Made by a program: the position numbers and the translations under genes. DNA of 64,000 bases from Protonemura montana (lineage: Eukaryota > Arthropoda > Insecta > Plecoptera > Nemouridae), in NCBI GenBank assembly GCA_947568835.1, contig OX387602.1, forward strand, positions 9,971,021-10,035,020, given 5' to 3'. The notes under the pieces were generated by a model. The model was given only the letters and a program-made list of their open reading frames with translations. It ran no database searches and was not told where the DNA came from. Shown piece after piece: positions 1 through 11,100 of the stretch. Each line of letters begins with the position of its first letter. The stretch's first letter is position 1.

Positions 1-3000
1 TGTTTCTCGTACAGCGTTCAAGGATAACTCGTCATTTTATACTATAGACGGACGGAAAGTTCATTTCAAGGAAGTCGCCAAACTTCTTCGAAACCATGGA
101 ATTGATCTTGATCACAACAGATTCCTCATTCTACAGGTATTGTTCCTATTATCAAATGATCTAATATGTTCTTTAGTTGTTGAACACAAAAGTGTTAAAA
201 AAAACTGTCCAGAACTTTGGAAGGTTGAGCACTAATATCGTAAAAATACGAAATAGAGCAATTACATTTTTACGTGCTCCGTTGAGAATATTTTGACAAT
301 GGCTAACTCAGAAAAGAGTGTAAGTCTTTGTAAAACTGTCCTGGAGAAGTAGGGATGTGACAGCACAAGGATAACTTGACTGGTAGTGTACCCAGCAGTG
401 ACACATAGACGCTGGCTCCGAGCTCGTAGTGCAGGCTAGCAAAATGCAGCCCATCCTCCCATGATGTATATCGATAAATACTAAATAAAATTCTACTGCA
501 AAAAATCAAAAAGCATGTCATAATATTAATTATGATACTACATATTTTTTGTAAAACTGAAATACCACTAATCCTTTTTCTATGCTGAAATGATACTTGT
601 ATTATTATTTATTATTAATTTTTTTTTACTAAATTCAAGGCAGATTAGGTGAAACGCTGGGTGTGCCTTAGAAGCATCATCTAGCAAGTTGCCTCAGAAT
701 TTTTGGTCAAAATCAGAAATTTCTGGTCTCATTTTTTTAAGATTAAAATCGGTACCTTCTTATTTTCAGGGTGAAGTCGAGCAAATAGCTATGATGAAGC
801 CAATCGCTCCGAACGAACACGAGACCGGGATGCTCGAGTTCTTGGAGGACATTATTGGAACGTCAAGATTTAAAGAACCACTCAAGAAGTTATTTAGTCG
901 GGTAGAAACACTGACCGAAGAGCGCGCCGACAAGTTGGCTCGTGTGAAGATAGTTGAAGATGACAAACTTGCATTGGAAGATGTGAAAAATGAAGCAATT
1001 CAGTTTCTTAAGATCGAAAATGAAGTGACAGAAGCTAGGAACATTCTTTATCAAAGATATATGTAAGTTTTGCTGTTATTTTTCGAACGTCCAATTTCAC
1101 CAACGTCAGGCCAAAATAGGTCTATACACGGTTTAAAGGTCAAATTTATGAAAGATTCAAGTAAAAAAATGTTCATGAATAGTAACAAAAAGATGGAAGT
1201 TAACATTCATATGAGGTATTTATTAAAGAAAGCACCGTTCTGCCACAAACACTATTAATATTGTATTGACGATATTTTCTTCTTGTGCCAGTCAACGTAT
1301 AAAATTTTAACCTGGATCATCGGAGGATTACATTTTTAACCACTCTTCGAGTTAAAAGAAAATAGTGCTATACAGTAACGTATTTCTATGTCTAAAACAT
1401 TCCCTTTTGAATTAAACTCGTTGCCAATGACAAAGTTTTTTGTGTTGCATAAATGTGTGTTGCTTATGTTCACTTTCTTGATGTTTGCAAATTTTATTGA
1501 TTTAGAGAATATCAAATCTTAGTTCCGATCCCTGTTGGGTTACACATTTTTCCTTTCTGGCCTTTCTTTATGCTATCATTGTGTATACTATAATTATGGA
1601 TATTATGTTTTTGATTTGGACATAATTTTCTGCAGATGAGTGCCAGTTAAAGATCACCTTATCGTTGTTAAATTTATTTTTTCTTATTTGTTATTTTCTT
1701 TTTTTTTAGAATGGACCAAGAAACAGTTTTGAAGGAAGAAGAAGAAAAAACTGCAAGCATTCGTAAGGAAATGGAAGAGCTGAAAGGCAAACTAGGTGAC
1801 ATTCAGGCAAAGAGAGAAGGAGAGACAAAAGAGTATGACAACGTTAAAAAGTGAGTTTTCTAAAAAAAATATCCATTCTGATTCGTTTATCATGATGAAG
1901 TGCGGAAGGAAATGGTAGTATGAACCTCATATGGCCAAAAGATCTTAAATAAAATTTCCATCAACACCTTATGAATTGGAAACAACGATTCCAATCTTTA
2001 AGGAACAAGTAATCAAACGGTAGTAGTCGGGCACGATTTTGATAGCTAAGTCATGTCTGGTGATCAAGTTAATTAATTATTTCATGCCAGTGCCTGCAGC
2101 AACCAAATCTTCATATTGCTCTCAAGCCTGCAGGCAATAATGTAGAATCTAAATTGAAACCAACCTCACAACTTATTCTAAGTAGGCCAATAATATCGAT
2201 ACTTTTAGTAGTAACTCTGAACCTGCATCACCATTACCTTAACGAGAAAAAATATATGCAATTAACCTTTTATTAAAGATATAGCAGACTCCTGCTACTA
2301 TGCACCTTCCAATGGTTTCCTGCTTTGCAAACATGTTAATACTTTCCCTAAAACTCTTCAACATACCTTCTCTTACAAAATTCTTTCATATTTTTAAACT
2401 TCAGGGCATTGTAGACAAACGCTATGCACAAGAATGTCGCAAAAATGGCCAGTATTTATAGTCAAATCTGAAAGTCAACAACCTTTGCAGAATAGGAATT
2501 CTCCAAAAATAATTTGAAGCAAAATTTTACTGAAATAAACGCAGTTCATCAAAGTTTTATTTAAGTTTTTTGAATTTCGGACTACTACATTTCGTTATTA
2601 GCCGTTACTAGAGATAGAAAAACCAATTTTGTACACTAGGATGTGAAATTAAAATTAAATCTTTCTGAGCCAAGGGCTGTTCCCAGGAATTATTTCCATC
2701 AACGCATTGTTTTTTTGTTTTTGTTTTTTTTTTTTTCGATGAAAACCACTAAATACATAGCTTACGATTGAGATGGAAAATAATTTAATACATAAAAATA
2801 CATGAAAAGTTGAGATTGGTGTGAGGTTCAAACTTCAGTTAGCTAGTGAGAGTGGTTTGGAACTAACTAACTATATTAACTATAACTATATTTATCACAG
2901 TAACTATATTTATCCCTTAAGACCAATACTGGCTGGAAATTGGTCTTCAATTCGAGACATGTTATATTATGATGTATGTGTCTGTGGTGATAAAAAAATA

Positions 3001-6000
3001 CTCGGCCGACAGGCATTTTGTTGACAACCTTGATGAACTTCGATCGTCTCTGTATGGTTCAAATTTCTTCCCCCGGTTTGAATTAACATTGAGGTTAATC
3101 TGTGTAACTAGACCAATCAATTGTCTTCATAAAAATTTTCGAAATTCCAAAAACCACACATTTTATTTTTGGTTTATGCCAAAATTTATGCCAAAAAAAT
3201 GCCAAAAAAATGTATGGAGTGTTAGCATTCTCCATTATTCTGCATGGAACTTAGTCCTGAAGAATTAGTGCCAAACCCTATACCCTATATATATAACCCT
3301 ATATATAGAGTTTGGGTACGTGGTCGCCAGCTACTCCAGCATGCCTTTTTTTTTAAGTGCTAAAGGTTAACTTTTTTTTTTCTTTTTTCTCAGACTCTTG
3401 GAAAGCTTAGATTCCAAACATGAAAAAATTAAGGCGGACTTCGACAGAGTGAGCAAGCGTGACATGACACTGCAGGAAGATATCGTTCACACCAGCACTA
3501 AACGTAAAAAGACCAAACTAGAGCTGAAGCAAGAAAATGCAAAGTTGCTTGAGCTCAAAGGAATCCCAGAAAAGAATAGCAAAAGTATCGAAGAGCTGGT
3601 TGAACGGGAGGCAAAGTTGAGTAAAGATCTTGAAAAAGAAGTGGCTGCAAAAGATAAGCTAATGGAAGGACTGGCTCAAGAAACAAAAGGTCTTAAGAAA
3701 GAGAAAGAAAAACAGGAGAGTATTCTTCTGGAGCTTAAAGCCAAAGTTGACGAAGCAAAAGCTCCCTGTAATATGAATAAAAAAGAGCTGGAGATTTATC
3801 TTAGCAACGAGCAGAAGCAACAGACCAAACTAGAGCAGATTACTACCAACCTTGAGCAATGCACTGAGAAAATCATGACTCATAAACCAAGGATGAAGGA
3901 ATTGACTTCTGAGATTCCTATAATGGAGAAAGAGTTGGTAAAAGTCCAGGCGGAAATTCGAAAAGCGAGAGACGAAGAAAGAGTGTCATCTGACGAGCTT
4001 CGAGCATTACGAATGAACGTGGAAGAAACGAAGTCGTCAATGAATGCCAGCCGTTCGAGAGGTAGGGTGCTCGATTTCCTGATGCGGCTCAAGTCGGAAG
4101 GCAGCCTCCCGGGGATTTACGGCCGTCTCGGTGACCTTGGGGCCATCGACAAAAAGTACGACATTGCGGTGTCGACTGCTTGTGGGGTGCTTGACCACAT
4201 AATCGTCGACTCGAAGAAAACTGGCCAGGAATGTGTTCGTCTCTTGAAGCAGCATGATGTCGGCAGAGCCACATTTCTCATGCTGGAAGAGCAAAATCAT
4301 TTGCAGACATACTGTGATTCCAAACGCCAGTAGTAAGTTGACACCTTCCTTTTGCTTTAATACTTTTTTTTAACTTATGGATGAGTGAAATAATCTGTTT
4401 TGATGGCTCAACTCATAATGACTACTCTCTTTATTTGGTTTCAACTCTTTTGTGCTTTTAATTGTTTTTCGTGTGCCTAAGATTGCACTGTGCCGTCCAA
4501 ACGGCTTGCCTTGCTCAGTTTTTCTCCCTGAATTGTTAAGCTAAATCAGGCAAAATAAAGTATAAATTGTTTACTAGAACTTTCTCGTGTGCAACATCAA
4601 AAAGTACTAATTATTTACTTGCGATGCATTAGATCCTAACACAAGTCTGGCTGGCTGAAAGCATATCTAAAGTTTGTAGCTCTGTACACCTCATTTAGTA
4701 ATTTTTTCTCTTATCTTTTTCTTGTTTGACGATATGGAAACCGTTGAGAAATTTTTAAATTTATGAACACTAATCTGAAATTTCCCATCTATTTATGATA
4801 TAAAAAATATTTCGACATCTTGCTCAGCCTTTATTCTTCACTTACAACAAAATAAAAATTTTAAGCTTGTCCATAGGGCAGCTACATTTGCTTTCGTCAC
4901 AAAGATATATTCTATACTACTTCAGGTTGAATATGAATAGTGATTACTAAATTTGTCAACAAAAAAGTGTTTAGTGCTCAGGTAGTTAAACTTTAACCCA
5001 ATGTTGTTGCTAATTTTTTAAACTTACTTTGATCAACAGCCCCGAAAATGCGTTGCGTCTATTTGACCTGATCAAGATTCCAGATCAGAAATTTCGCACA
5101 GCCTTTTACTACGGTTGTCGTGAGACTCTCGTTGCCAACGACTTGACTCAAGCAAGCAGAATCGGCTACGGCCGAGAACGGTTCAGAGTTGTCACTCTCA
5201 ACGGAGAGATGGTTGAAATAGCAGGTGAATATGCAGCGTTCTTACTTGAACTAAAATATATTTAATCTATGCAAACTGAGATCTTATTTTAAGAGAAATA
5301 ATTATTTGATCGGTTTGTTGTATTTAACGACATACTCTTTTGACAAAGGGCTTTGTGGCATTGATCTTATAGCATCAATGTATGAGTGGGTAATGGTGGA
5401 GCTGGCTATTTGAACTGGTAGTTCTGATATTATATTGATTCCATGTCGATAGTTTTTGGTTGGGGTGCCAAAAGCCTAGATAATTAGAGCAAGAAGGAGA
5501 AAGAGTTTCAGTCCCTGCACACCTTTCTGACATTGAAGTATTTTGGCGGGTTCCAGGTACGATGAGTGGTGGCGGTCGTCCCTGTAGTGGCAGAATGGGA
5601 CAATCTGTTGCTGCTGCTGTTACTACAAGCCCAGTCCAGATCGAGGCGATGGAGAGGAACCTGGCTGAGTTAGAAGCCAGGAACAATGAGCTGCGCCAAA
5701 AGTACCGGTCACTTGAAGACCAGTTGAAGCAGTTACCCAACAAAATTAAAGGGAAGAAAGTAGAAGTTGGACGATTGCAAACAGAAGTCCAATCAGCAGT
5801 GGAACAAGAACCTGCACTCAAGGAGCAGTTGGTTCGACAAAAACAGAAGGTGAAAGAAGCTGCACCAGATACTAAAGAAGTGAAGAGGCTTCAAGCTGCT
5901 GTCGCAGAAACCCAGAAGGCTCTCGATATTGCGTCGGAGGCTGCTGAGAAAGTAAACTCGAAGGTGACAAAGCTTCACTCGCAGATAATGGAGGTAACTA

Positions 6001-7433
6001 AGGGTAGGGTTACGGCAGCACAAAAGAAAGTCAATGAAGTCAACCAGAAAGTCGAGATGGTACGCCAGGAAATCACGAGGCTCAACGTGGCGATTAAAAC
6101 CTCTGAGCGCAATGCCAAGAAAAGTGCTGAGAAAATCCAAAACATGGAACAAGAAGTGTCAGCTGCTGAAGCAAGTATGTTAAAAATGAAAGCAGAAATT
6201 GATCAAATAGGAAATGAAGGCGAGAGACTCATGGCTGAAACTAAAGCATGTAATCTAGAAATAGAAAAAAGGAGTAAGGAAGTCATTGAATTAAAGCAAC
6301 TTATTGCTGATATATTGAAAGAAGAAAACGAAGCAAAGTCTTTAAAACTTGAGGTTCAAGGAAAGATAGATGAATTTTCCAATGCGTACAATCTTCAAAA
6401 GGAAAAGTTGAAAGATACAAAAAGAAGCAGAAAGCATCTTAAGCTTCATAAAATTCCAGGGAAAGAAGTTTGTCTAGAACTGAAGGAGTTTACACGTGAA
6501 GAACTTCATGAAAATACCACTGAATATTTGGTCAATTGTGTGTCTGAGAAAGAGAGCTTGAACTCGGGGAAGAAGCCCAATCTATCTGCTATAGAAGAGT
6601 ATCTGGCAATAGAAATTCAATGGAATCTTCGAATGGAGGAACTTGAAAAGATCAACCAACAACGAACTGACATGCGTGAAATCTTCGACGATTGCCGCAA
6701 GAAAAGACATTCAGAGTTCATAGCCGGCTACAATATCATCACAAGCAAGCTGAAAGAAATGTACCAGATGATCACTTTGGGAGGAGATGCTGAGTTAGAG
6801 TTGGTAGACTCCTTAGATCCGTTCAGTGAAGGCGTTGTCTTCAGTGTGCGTCCGCCGAAGAAATCGTGGAAAAACATCGCTAACTTGTCGGGGGGTGAGA
6901 AAACGCTTTCGTCGCTGGCATTAGTCTTCGCCCTGCATTTCTACAAGCCCAGTCCTCTGTACGTTATGGACGAAATCGACGCTGCATTGGATTTCAAGAA
7001 TGTGTCAATTGTAGGTAACTACATCAAAGAACGAACAAAGAATGCTCAGTTTATAATAATATCGCTACGTGCTAACATGTTTGAGCTAGCTGATAGGCTA
7101 GTAGGTATCTATAAAACATTCAACGCTACCAAGTCATGTGTGATAAATCCTAGACTATACGGCCGTCAAGGAACATTGAAAATCGTAGGGGCTGTCAGTG
7201 CTATCAGTGACTCTCCAGATATTGATTCGATTCAAAGTAACGTGAATGAAGTGTTTGATGCTCTAAAAGATCAAATTAACACAGTTAAAAATCGAAGAGT
7301 ACAGAGTACAAATAAATCGTCGGAGAAAAGAGTCCCTTCAATTTCACCAGGTCATGGAAAGAAGGTTGCCAGACCAGAGGAGATTGCAGATTCAGTTGAC
7401 AGTCCGCTTGAAAAAAAGAAGAAAATAGGATAA
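1..7433 (+). CDS. SMC4: SMC4, condensin core ATPase subunit (5'-partial, 6 exons)
   Basis: SMC4 pairs with SMC2 in condensin and uses ATP to compact mitotic chromosomes in the nucleus. Coding exons are 1-136, 770-1062, 1710-1850, 3394-4332, 5040-5224 and 5557-7433. All joins keep frame with GT-AG borders and give 1189 visible residues. Exon 1 carries the end of the N-terminal ATPase lobe with the Q-loop (ILQ, then GEVEQIAMMKP in exon 2). Exons 2-4 are coiled coil. The hinge begins near residue 420 (SEGSLPGIYGRLGDLGAID) and runs into exon 5. Exon 6 holds the second coil, the ABC signature LSGGEKT (residues 1008-1014), Walker B with LYVMDEIDAALD (D1036, E1037) and IIISLR. A lysine-rich tail (KKKKIG) may be a nuclear signal. 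Walker A and about 200 N-terminal residues lie before the window. The last exon is 1.9 kb without an intron, whereas the first two thirds are split. SMC2 or another SMC is ruled out by the SMC4-type hinge and C-lobe wording. Confidence 0.97.
137..769 (+). other. SMC4 intron (first visible)
   Basis: Runs between a GT donor after ILQ and a TTTTCAG acceptor before GEVEQ, phase 0. It is AT-rich with no feature I can name. The two following introns (1063-1709 and 4333-5039) are equally plain. An acceptor pyrimidine tract precedes each exon. Confidence 0.85.
1851..3393 (+). other. SMC4 large intron
   Basis: This 1.5 kb intron lies in the coiled-coil coding part of SMC4. The donor is AA|GTGAGT and the acceptor follows a T-rich tract. 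It contains A/T runs (poly-T near 2710-2735) and short ORFs at 2821-3268 that match no family I recognise. They look like chance reading frames in AT-rich DNA. Confidence 0.8.
5311..5402 (-). repeat. 5S-derived SINE, 3'-part fragment
   Basis: This stretch inside the last SMC4 intron aligns with the 3' end of the SINE at 58673-59096, in reverse orientation. The shared words include tttgacaa, tgtggcattg, tcttat and atgagtggg. The 5S head is missing. The copy is diverged and so probably old. The remainder of the intron to 5556 resembles the SINE body only weakly. Confidence 0.6.
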
Positions 7434-7538
7434 CCATATGTAATATTCATTAGTACCAATCGCATGGGCATGATTCTAGCATGCCTCAAGAAAGTTTATA
7501 CTATGGAAAGGAAAAGAAAGATTATATAAATAATTACG

Positions 7539-7544
7539 AATAAA
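7539..7544 (+). terminator. SMC4 polyadenylation signal (AATAAA)
   Basis: A canonical AATAAA lies 106 bases after the SMC4 stop codon and is followed by a T-rich stretch. It is the nearest consensus signal downstream of the gene. The actual cleavage site cannot be seen from sequence. Confidence 0.5.
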
Positions 7545-7946
7545 TTTAGTTTATTTTTGTTAATTGGCAATTAAAAAGTATAGTATAAAATAAAAACTAA
7601 GAAAGCATTATTACTTTTAAACATTATTTCTTTAACATTCGATCAACATCTGTTTCGAATTCATTCGCATATGTGTTCAATGTTGCGTATCTGCTGCAAG
7701 GTAAAATTAAAAATTCTAATTCCAAAATTACTCTTAATTTTCAAGTAACTTTTATCCTCAAGCCACAAATTGTGACCATTAATCGCATTGACATGATTTT
7801 TTTCTTGATGAGGAGGAAATTGACTAACAAATGGCTTAAGGAAAGGAAAAGATATATATATATATATATCTTTTTTTTTTTTGTATATTGGCAATATACA
7901 AACTAGATAAAATAAACTAGACTAAATAAAAACTAGAAGAAAATCA

Positions 7947-7952
7947 TTTATT
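7947..7952 (-). terminator. Polyadenylation signal for FAAH2 copy A (AATAAA on - strand)
   Basis: TTTATT on the + strand gives AATAAA on the - strand, about 230 bases past the copy A stop codon at 8182. This is a plausible 3' UTR length. The signal lies within the duplicated SMC4 3' flank. Confidence 0.4.
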
Positions 7953-8181
7953 TTTAATATATTCTTTTATCAAGCATCCGGTTTAAATGCACTTGTTTTT
8001 GTGAAATCTAGCTTAACTTCAAAGTACCTTTGTCCACTCATTTTGTCCCACTTGATTCGTTAGGGCAGGCGGTTTCCTTATGTGATTTTTTTTCCCACAA
8101 AAACCAAGAAAGTTCATGGGTTCATCATGTCCTTGCCCAAATTGTGCAGTAAGCAAATTGTTATGTTGATTTCAATCGATT

Positions 8182-11100
8182 TCACAGTGGTTCCACCCAT
8201 CCACCAAATTTTTTCGATAGTTCCTCTGCAACGGCTAGACATAGACGATCTTCGTTTGGAGCTGCAACCACCTGGAACCATCATCAACATACTCGTGAGT
8301 GACATCACAACATGACATTACAACATGAGAAAGTGAGCTATGAGTACACATTATCCTATGACTATGAGTGAGTACCTATATTGAACATTTTTTGGATAGC
8401 CTTTTTTGTTGTAAATAAAAAAAAAAATCTATTCTTGACTATTATATTCTTCAAACATTATGAGGTGCAATGGTAGATTCAACTTTTAGTAGCTGTGGGG
8501 ATTCTGAGATTGCCTGATAGAGGCTAGAGCCTCTGCTTTTTTATGTTACTGTGGCTATAATTCAGAATTAGCACATACATGCATTTGCATTTTGGATACA
8601 TAACTAATTAGACTAGTTCTTTAAATGATAACATAGTTAAATTGCATATAACAGGCACCTAATATGATCATAAGAACGTGTACCTGGATTCCAATCGGCA
8701 AGCCTTGTTTGTTGAGGCCGAGAGGCACGTGGGTTGAAGGTAATCCAAGGGTGTTAAAAATCATTGCGTACAAACCTCCCGCAACCTTGAGAAGGCTTTG
8801 GGAATGAAATATTGCTGGTTGTGGGAAGGTAGGGAAGAAGAAGACACCATCATTGTTCAATAAACCCTGTAAAAAAAGTTCAAATCTATAATTTCAATTA
8901 TTTTACAAAGTAGTATATATACTACTTCGTTGTTTTACTTACTATCATTTTTTTTCTTAGTTCTTGAACTTGATTTTCATAATCTAAGTACTTGTATTTT
9001 GGAATAAATACATTTGTCTTCATCAGCAAGTAGAAGCCCAGGGTGTAGAAAGATATGTTTGACAGCCCCAGCAGGGACTTGAGCATCTCCAGGTACAAGT
9101 TATTGGACGCCTAAAAAATTATATGATATTATTTCTAGATGACGTATGTAAGAAAAGGAAAGTCATCTATCTCATGATCAATTTGTGATCAATTTGGTGC
9201 TCTTCAATTGATCGATTTGTGGTGTTGAACCACACACGGGTTTGACAAGGCACCCTGTGGCATTGGTCTTATGGCGTCGGTGAATGAGTGGGTGATTATG
9301 ATGATGAACTTAACGTAGTATTTTTGGGGGAAGGGAAAATCCGGTGCTGGCAAGTAGCCTACTCTTGTCGGAGAGGACCAAGGGGACCACTGGCTTAACA
9401 TGCTTTCCGAAGAGCAGCACAATTCGAACAGAAGATTCCTCTCCTGTTCCATGCTGTCGAGAGATTGAAGAGCAAGACAAGCAAATTTGTTTGCCCCACT
9501 TTAATTCACACAACCTCTCACACAGAACTGGATAAGCGTTTGATGATCGTACCATCCAATACATGACCTGTTGCTTAGCTTTGTTGATCTCACAAGAACA
9601 GGTGTTTCTATTATTTTGGTCTGATATTTTTGTTTAAATTGGTAGTAACATTTTCAGATGTTTTAACATTCCTCACCGTTGCTTTTTAGTCCTCACAATC
9701 TTTTTACCGCTCCCAACAAAAATGTTTTCAACTATGATTAAACTAGTTTTTCCACATTAAACTTTATTTTCTTGTTTGGCACAAAAGTTATCAAGTTGTG
9801 TTATTAAGTAACCTGGTTTTAATATTTTCTCAACTGCTATAGACGCTATAGTTGAAATGGGAGTTTAAAAAATTGCCTGAAAGGATTCTCAGATTTCTTC
9901 AGAGTTAAGGAATTGAGTAAAACCAACACACAGAAAAGAATTTTTGAATGAAGGATCCTGACCTTGGGATTCTTCGGATTAGACAATAAATATGGAATAT
10001 CTTTTATTCCAAAAAAATCCGAGCAGCTGATTTCTATAGCATCTTCCATTTCTTTTATCGCAGCCTGAAAATAAAAACTCTGTCAGAATAATTACATACG
10101 TGGCACAGACTACTGACTAACCTCCGGCCACTCCGGCAATATTTCACCTGTTGTGTAGTAGATCCATGCTCTGTGCTGAAAAATTTCACTGCTTTAAGTA
10201 ACACTTCTTTGATTTCTTTATCCACTTTCACGGAGACTATGGAAGTACCCCCATCTGCATCCTCCATGTAAAATACTTTCAATTTCTTTAAATCAACCTA
10301 AACAGAAAGATCATGTCAATGTAAATTACTTTCTTTCGATAAGTTTGTTTGATAAATCGGCATGTCTATGAAAACAGCGGTGATTAATATTTTATATTTT
10401 GTTTCTTTAACACCTACAGTTAACCAAAGTTTAAAATTTTAAATACTTTGGTATCAAACAGAAAATTCTGCATATTTTTAACACGATAAGAATTTTGGAG
10501 TGTAACACGCAACTTGCCCATGTATGACTTCAGAAACATAGCCGAGTATTGCTATTCCTCTACGTAACACCCGATTCTAAAATTGTAATTGTACTTAGAG
10601 ATTACATTAAGATGTAAAACTTTGTAACCGAGTATAACATGTGACTCAAAACAAATGAATAAATAAATTATTATTATTGTTTTTATTATTTGACAGAACG
10701 AGAGCACTCACTTAGTGCATTCGCAATATTGACAAGTCAAGAGACTCCGCAAATATCAAGAAAAGTTTCAGAATATTTTCCAAGCGCTTTTTCAACCCGG
10801 ATCAAGTAGATTCTATCACCCATAACTCAAATCGTTATCGTGCCTTTCTATCGTCTCTTCGCTTGACGAATATTTTTTAGGCTGGACAAATTTGACCCCT
10901 TTCCTCACTGATAGTTTATGTGTGGGGGTGACCTTAACTGAACTGAAAGCTCCGCATCGCTTCACCACTTTGCGCTTAACTTCCATGTTTAATAAGAGGC
11001 AAGACATGCTGATACATGCTGATCAGTGGAAGGTAATTAAAATATTGTCCACACATTATTATTGTTAACATTTTTCTGTGTAAACATTGAGTTGTGGCGA

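Larger units (their letters stand above)
7447..7980 (+). repeat. Tandem, diverged duplication of the SMC4 3' flank
   Basis: Segment 7447-7650 and segment 7775-7980 share an ordered series of words: aatcgcat.g.catgatt, ggaaaggaaaaga, ttggcaat, taaataaaaacta, and an attatttctttaacattcgatc-like end. The second copy carries a (TA)n plus poly-T insertion near 7853-7882. The duplication fills the space between SMC4 and FAAH2 copy A, so the two genes' 3' ends may read into it. Confidence 0.55.

Noticed and set aside
5562-7433. Stand-alone 623-codon SMC-like gene starting at the ATG at 5562
   Set aside because: The frame continues from the previous exon across a GT-AG intron (GTMSGGG is the usual SMC4 wording), so the ATG is internal.
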